From Pomphorhynchus laevis (Eukaryota; Acanthocephala; Palaeacanthocephala; Echinorhynchida; Pomphorhynchidae), in contig WNNJ02001570.1 of assembly GCA_012934845.2 (NCBI GenBank), positions 62,001-126,000 of the forward strand: 64,000 bases of DNA, written 5' to 3'. Of the stretch, positions 61,113 through 64,000 are shown piece after piece. Made by a program: the position numbers and the translations under genes. The notes under the pieces were generated by a model. The model worked only from the letters and a program-made list of their open reading frames with translations, was not told where the DNA came from and made no database searches. Each line of letters starts with the position of its first letter. The stretch's first letter is position 1.

Positions 61113-62480
61113 TTTGTATTATTATTTATTTATTTACATAACTGCACGTTTTGTTAGGTTGAAAGCGTTCCTTGCATCAATAGTCATTAGACAATTTTCG
61201 GTTAATAGGTTTAGTTCTTTTTTGAGATTCGCAATAGCAAGTTCAAGTCCACCTCTTTGTGAAGCTCCCAATTGTGTAGTTCCCGCGACATCCTGTATAT
61301 CATTGCGTGCGATGGTTAGAATCGCTTTGCCTATGATCCGCCTGATGGTGTTGAATATTCCGATAGGGCGGATACCACCAGATTTCTTCTTCTAAGCAAC
61401 TAGACGACAAACGGTGAAAGGATCGAGGGAGCTCAATTGCACTTTTCAGTAGCAACAAAAATGGCAAATTTAGCAATGGCTTTGAAACGTAAATTTGATT
61501 GCTGTCCAAAATCGGTTAACATTTGAAACCATGCTCGAGAATCAAGCCCAGATGGTCCCGCTGATCCATTTATTTGTCTGCTTGATTTGATAATGCGGCC
61601 TCGTCTAGTGCATAAAAACGACCATGATGATGGGGTTTTGAATTCGGCAGCGGAGCTGATAAAAGAACATCAGAAGAAGCTGTTGATGCATCAGGGTGTA
61701 AATCTTTAAGTAGAGATAAAACAGAGATATTATTTATTGTGTGATCAGGACGGAGGACACCTGAGTCATATTTGTCTTCTAATATCGAAGAACCGGCTTT
61801 GATACGGCCCTTGGTGACAAGACTTTGATATTGTGTTATCTAATTTAATGACTTCGAGGAACGACGCAATGATATACTAGTTTGAAGATATCGGGCTTCT
61901 TCGAACAATGAGTCATAATCTTTTATTTTCCAGCTTGCTAGTCTGCGTTCCAAAGTTTTGTGGATTAAAGCGGTCTTTCTTGAGGGTATACGCTGCAATA
62001 AACATTGCGAGAAGATTGTAGCGATTTGTAGCATATGTATTGTACTGTTGACGTCTTCAGCAGCCTTCAGGTAAAAAGAACTCATAATTCCAACAATCTC
62101 ATTACTGGCATTACAACGAGGTAGGTCAATCAAGTTAGGTTTCTAGTGAATGGCAATGTTGTGAAGTTCGTAGATTGCTTTCGGGCTATCAGGTTTCAGA
62201 TTTTCGAGTGAATTCCGGTCTCTCTGACCTTCAGTATCTGTCGCAGAAAGAAACTGAGTGCAGTTTGAACAATGTTGTCCACGACAGTTGTAACACTTCA
62301 ATCCTGCTCGAGCACATCTACATCCTTTACATCGTGCTGCCTGACCATTACAAGTGCATCATAGAGGGCTACCTGTAGGCTTACCGCGAACCATTGATCG
62401 GCTGTTGTATAATTTCGTTGTTAGGATTTTAATGTTTTTATATATTCGATTGTATTTATATTATATATTGTAATCACTTA
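61113..62480 (-). mobile_element. RLE retrotransposon K, N-terminal half, decayed
   Basis: Minus-strand RLE element retaining the N-terminus and cut at its 3' side by the Fam2 fragment. Starts MVRGKPTGSPL at 62395, then a TGA where relatives have Cys, then CTCNGQAARCKGCRCAR and CYNCRGQHCSN (CXC-like cluster). Further on: IDLPRCNASNEIVGI, INGSAGPSGLDSRAW, GGIRPIGIFNTIRRI and MTIDARNAFN (RT motif A), where it ends. Several stops and frame changes. RT motifs B and C and the endonuclease are gone. Confidence 0.78.
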
Positions 62481-62764
62481 ATCGATTCTTATAGCTTTGC
62501 TGTACCGTTGTTCTTTGCTGTACCGGTGTTTGTAAGTAGTGTATTTATTTTATATCTCAAATGTAAGAATTTTAATAACCAAGACTTTTTAACTCTATGT
62601 ATAGTCTTGTATGTTATAATAATATCAGGACCATTGGTACGGCATTATATCCCATTCGTTCTCATTGCGAATCCAGCTTTTCAATATTGGATTTAAATTC
62701 ATTGATTGTATGCACCGCAACGTTTTCCTGCACCGTTTTTTCTATGCACCGCATTTTTTCTTTT

Positions 62765-63030
62765 GTTCCTTGCGTTCTTGTAATTTCTTTCTTTTACATG
62801 TCCCAAACTACTCTACCTCCTTTGGACTCCGCTCCTTCCTGGTGACTGCTCCTCTATCGTGGAATCATCTGCCCATTCATATGCGCCAATCAACTTCCCT
62901 GCCGTCTTTCAAACGCCAAATCCGATCCCGTTTAAACAATTTATCTGCTTGACTTTTTCATTTTTTAGTGGATTTGTAAGCGTGCAGCTTGTACGCATTT
63001 GCCACGTTAAATAAATTTGTATTATATTAT
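62765..63030 (+). mobile_element. Fam2 LINE 3' fragment
   Basis: Short Fam2 tail (about the last 50 codons of ORF2 plus 3' UTR): LRSFLVTAPLSWNHLPIHMR and FKRQIRSRLNNLS, hairpin 62980-62996 with one G-U pair, ATTTGCCACGTTAAATAAA. GCACCG occurs three times just upstream (62710-62755). Confidence 0.9.
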
Positions 63031-63430
63031 TAACGACATCAGATGGTAGAAGATTCTAAACATTTATATTGAATAATGTAACGCAATCGTTTCTGTTCCA
63101 TTAAAATTTTTTTCTTGAACCTACGGTGTGAATTTGTTTGAAATTTAAGATTCGGATAAAACAATACATTTTAATGATTGGACTTTTAATAATATTTAAT
63201 TTATTTTTAAAATTAATTATCAAAAGTTACTCAAATATTTTACTATTTTATTAAGAAAAATAGTGAAATAAAAAAGTGTGAATTATTATAATTCACAAAT
63301 TATTTTATTGTTTTTATCTTGCTATGTATTTGTAGATTATGAACATTTTATCATCTGGAACGAATCCTTCAGATTCGACCATACAGGTTTTGCTAATTTG
63401 GCATCTTGATTGCTAATGTATAAATATATG
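63031..63430. other. No gene recognised
   Basis: AT-rich DNA without repeats or coding signal that I can support; it may be intron or intergenic DNA of the host. Confidence 0.5.
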
Positions 63431-63436
63431 TTTTAG

Positions 63437-63574
63437 GAGAAGACGAAAGATTCCTCTAGTATCGTTAATGTAAGCTTTAATAATGCAAGCACCTATTTTT
63501 TATTTTGTAATTTTCAGCCAGCTGAGTCCAAAGAAATTCTCAGAGAGCTGTCTGAATTTGCTCAACATCATAAG
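63437..63574 (+). CDS. Two putative host exons around a 48-bp intron
   Basis: TATATGTTTTAG precedes a 33-nt segment (63437-63469) coding EKTKDSSSIVN, followed by GTAAGC. The 48-nt intron ends ATTTTCAG at 63517. The next segment (63518-63574, 57 nt) codes PAESKEILRELSEFAQHHK in the same phase and is followed by GCATGT, a possible GC-type donor. Both lengths are multiples of three and base composition rises within them. The peptide is helical-looking and has no recognisable domain. Very short exons make this tentative; no other exon was found in the window. Confidence 0.35.
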
Positions 63575-64000
63575 GCATGTTTTTATTTTGTTAATCACGC
63601 ATAGTGATTATTATTACCTTTGAAATAATTGCTAAATATCAAATTTTACTAGAACCAAGAATAAGGATAATAACATTAGTTTAAGTAATTAAACTTAGTA
63701 AATAAACCTAATAGAACCAAGAATAAGGATAATGAAATTAGTTTAAGTAAATAAAATTAGTTTAAGATAACAAGGCAACAGACAACTTCTTTCGTACTGT
63801 CATCGATAGGTTAAAACCTGACTGCCTGTCAACCGCTACGGACGCTGCAAAGATTTAATGATTTATTACCAAACTCAAATGACGGACAATTACCACCAGA
63901 TGGAGATGCAACTAAGAAACATCTTTAAAAACAACTTTGTAGCCTAGAGCGATATTGAAGTTAGAATTTTCTACAGAAATAATAAACTCAGCAATTTACT
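63575..64000. repeat. 45-bp direct repeat in AT-rich DNA
   Basis: AGAACCAAGAATAAGGATAA followed by (T)RA.ATTAGTTTAAGTAA occurs at about 63652 and again at about 63714, with a shorter echo at 63749. No coding signal to the end of the window. Confidence 0.6.

Noticed and set aside
62359-62395. UGA in the N-terminus of RLE element K at a Cys position as recoding
   Set aside because: The rest of K has several other stops and frame changes, so a simple TGC or TGT to TGA mutation is more likely.
1-64000. CRISPR array, bacterial operon or rRNA genes
   Set aside because: No regularly spaced repeats, ribosome-binding sites or rRNA-like sequence; gene content and intron-like signals are eukaryotic.

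Overview
The window reads as repeat-dense DNA from an AT-rich invertebrate (metazoan) genome. The reasons are stacked non-LTR retrotransposons, a Penelope-like element, one Ty3/gypsy fossil, and at the far right two tiny putative exons around a 48-bp intron. The species cannot be named from the sequence. I see no bacterial operons, CRISPR arrays, rRNA or convincing tRNA genes. Nearly every long open frame belongs to a retroelement.

Four retroelement groups make up the window. (1) Fam1 and Fam2 are two related L2/CR1-like LINE families. ORF1 carries a Cys-rich PHD-like module. ORF2 carries an APE endonuclease and RT. Copies share a 3' hairpin whose stem covaries. Fam1 copies: 5673-9663(-), 14688-16556(-), 26145-30684(-), 33842-35634(+), 39977-40426(+), 40723-40938(-). 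Fam2 copies: 20904-25312(-), 60411-61112(+), 62765-63030(+). (2) Older CR1-like LINEs often serve as targets for the others: 1-1080, 14395-16630, 16955-25930, 25937-36150, 36865-39560, 40530-41430, 56835-57045. The near-complete element at 42360-46974 also belongs here. (3) RLE elements encode a reverse transcriptase with a C-terminal restriction-like endonuclease and a CXC-like Cys-rich N-terminus: 3017-5140(+), 13302-14215(+), 17450-20891(-), the four-element stack 46975-56694(-), and 61113-62480(-). (4) A Naiad-like Penelope element lies at 1261-5672(-), with remnants of the endonuclease placed before the RT.

Layout. 1-9.7 kb: CR1-like fragment, Penelope element split by an RLE element with an 11-bp target duplication, then an almost intact Fam1 copy. 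9.9-12.2 kb: broken Ty3/gypsy pol. 13.3-14.2 kb: RLE remnant with a tandemly expanded Cys/His segment. 14.4-26 kb: CR1-like LINEs split by a Fam1 copy, by a full RLE element with a composite 5' end, and by an intact Fam2 element. 25.9-36.1 kb: one old CR1-like LINE split twice by Fam1 copies. 36.9-42.3 kb: another LINE, Fam1 tails, and an unrecognised decayed coding-like stretch. 42.4-46.97 kb: a near-intact CR1-like LINE. 46.96-56.7 kb: four RLE elements head-to-tail, separated and bounded by five copies of an 11-bp sequence. 56.8-63 kb: fragments of further LINEs and RLE elements. 63.4-63.6 kb: possible host exons.

The most notable signals are the RLE stack with its 1429-aa fused ORF carrying two endonuclease domains, the covarying LINE 3' hairpins, a 3' motif shared by several RLE elements, and the permuted Penelope element. 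Also notable are a conserved -1 frame relation between ORF1 and ORF2 with a possible slippery site, and several composite 5' ends that look like template switching.
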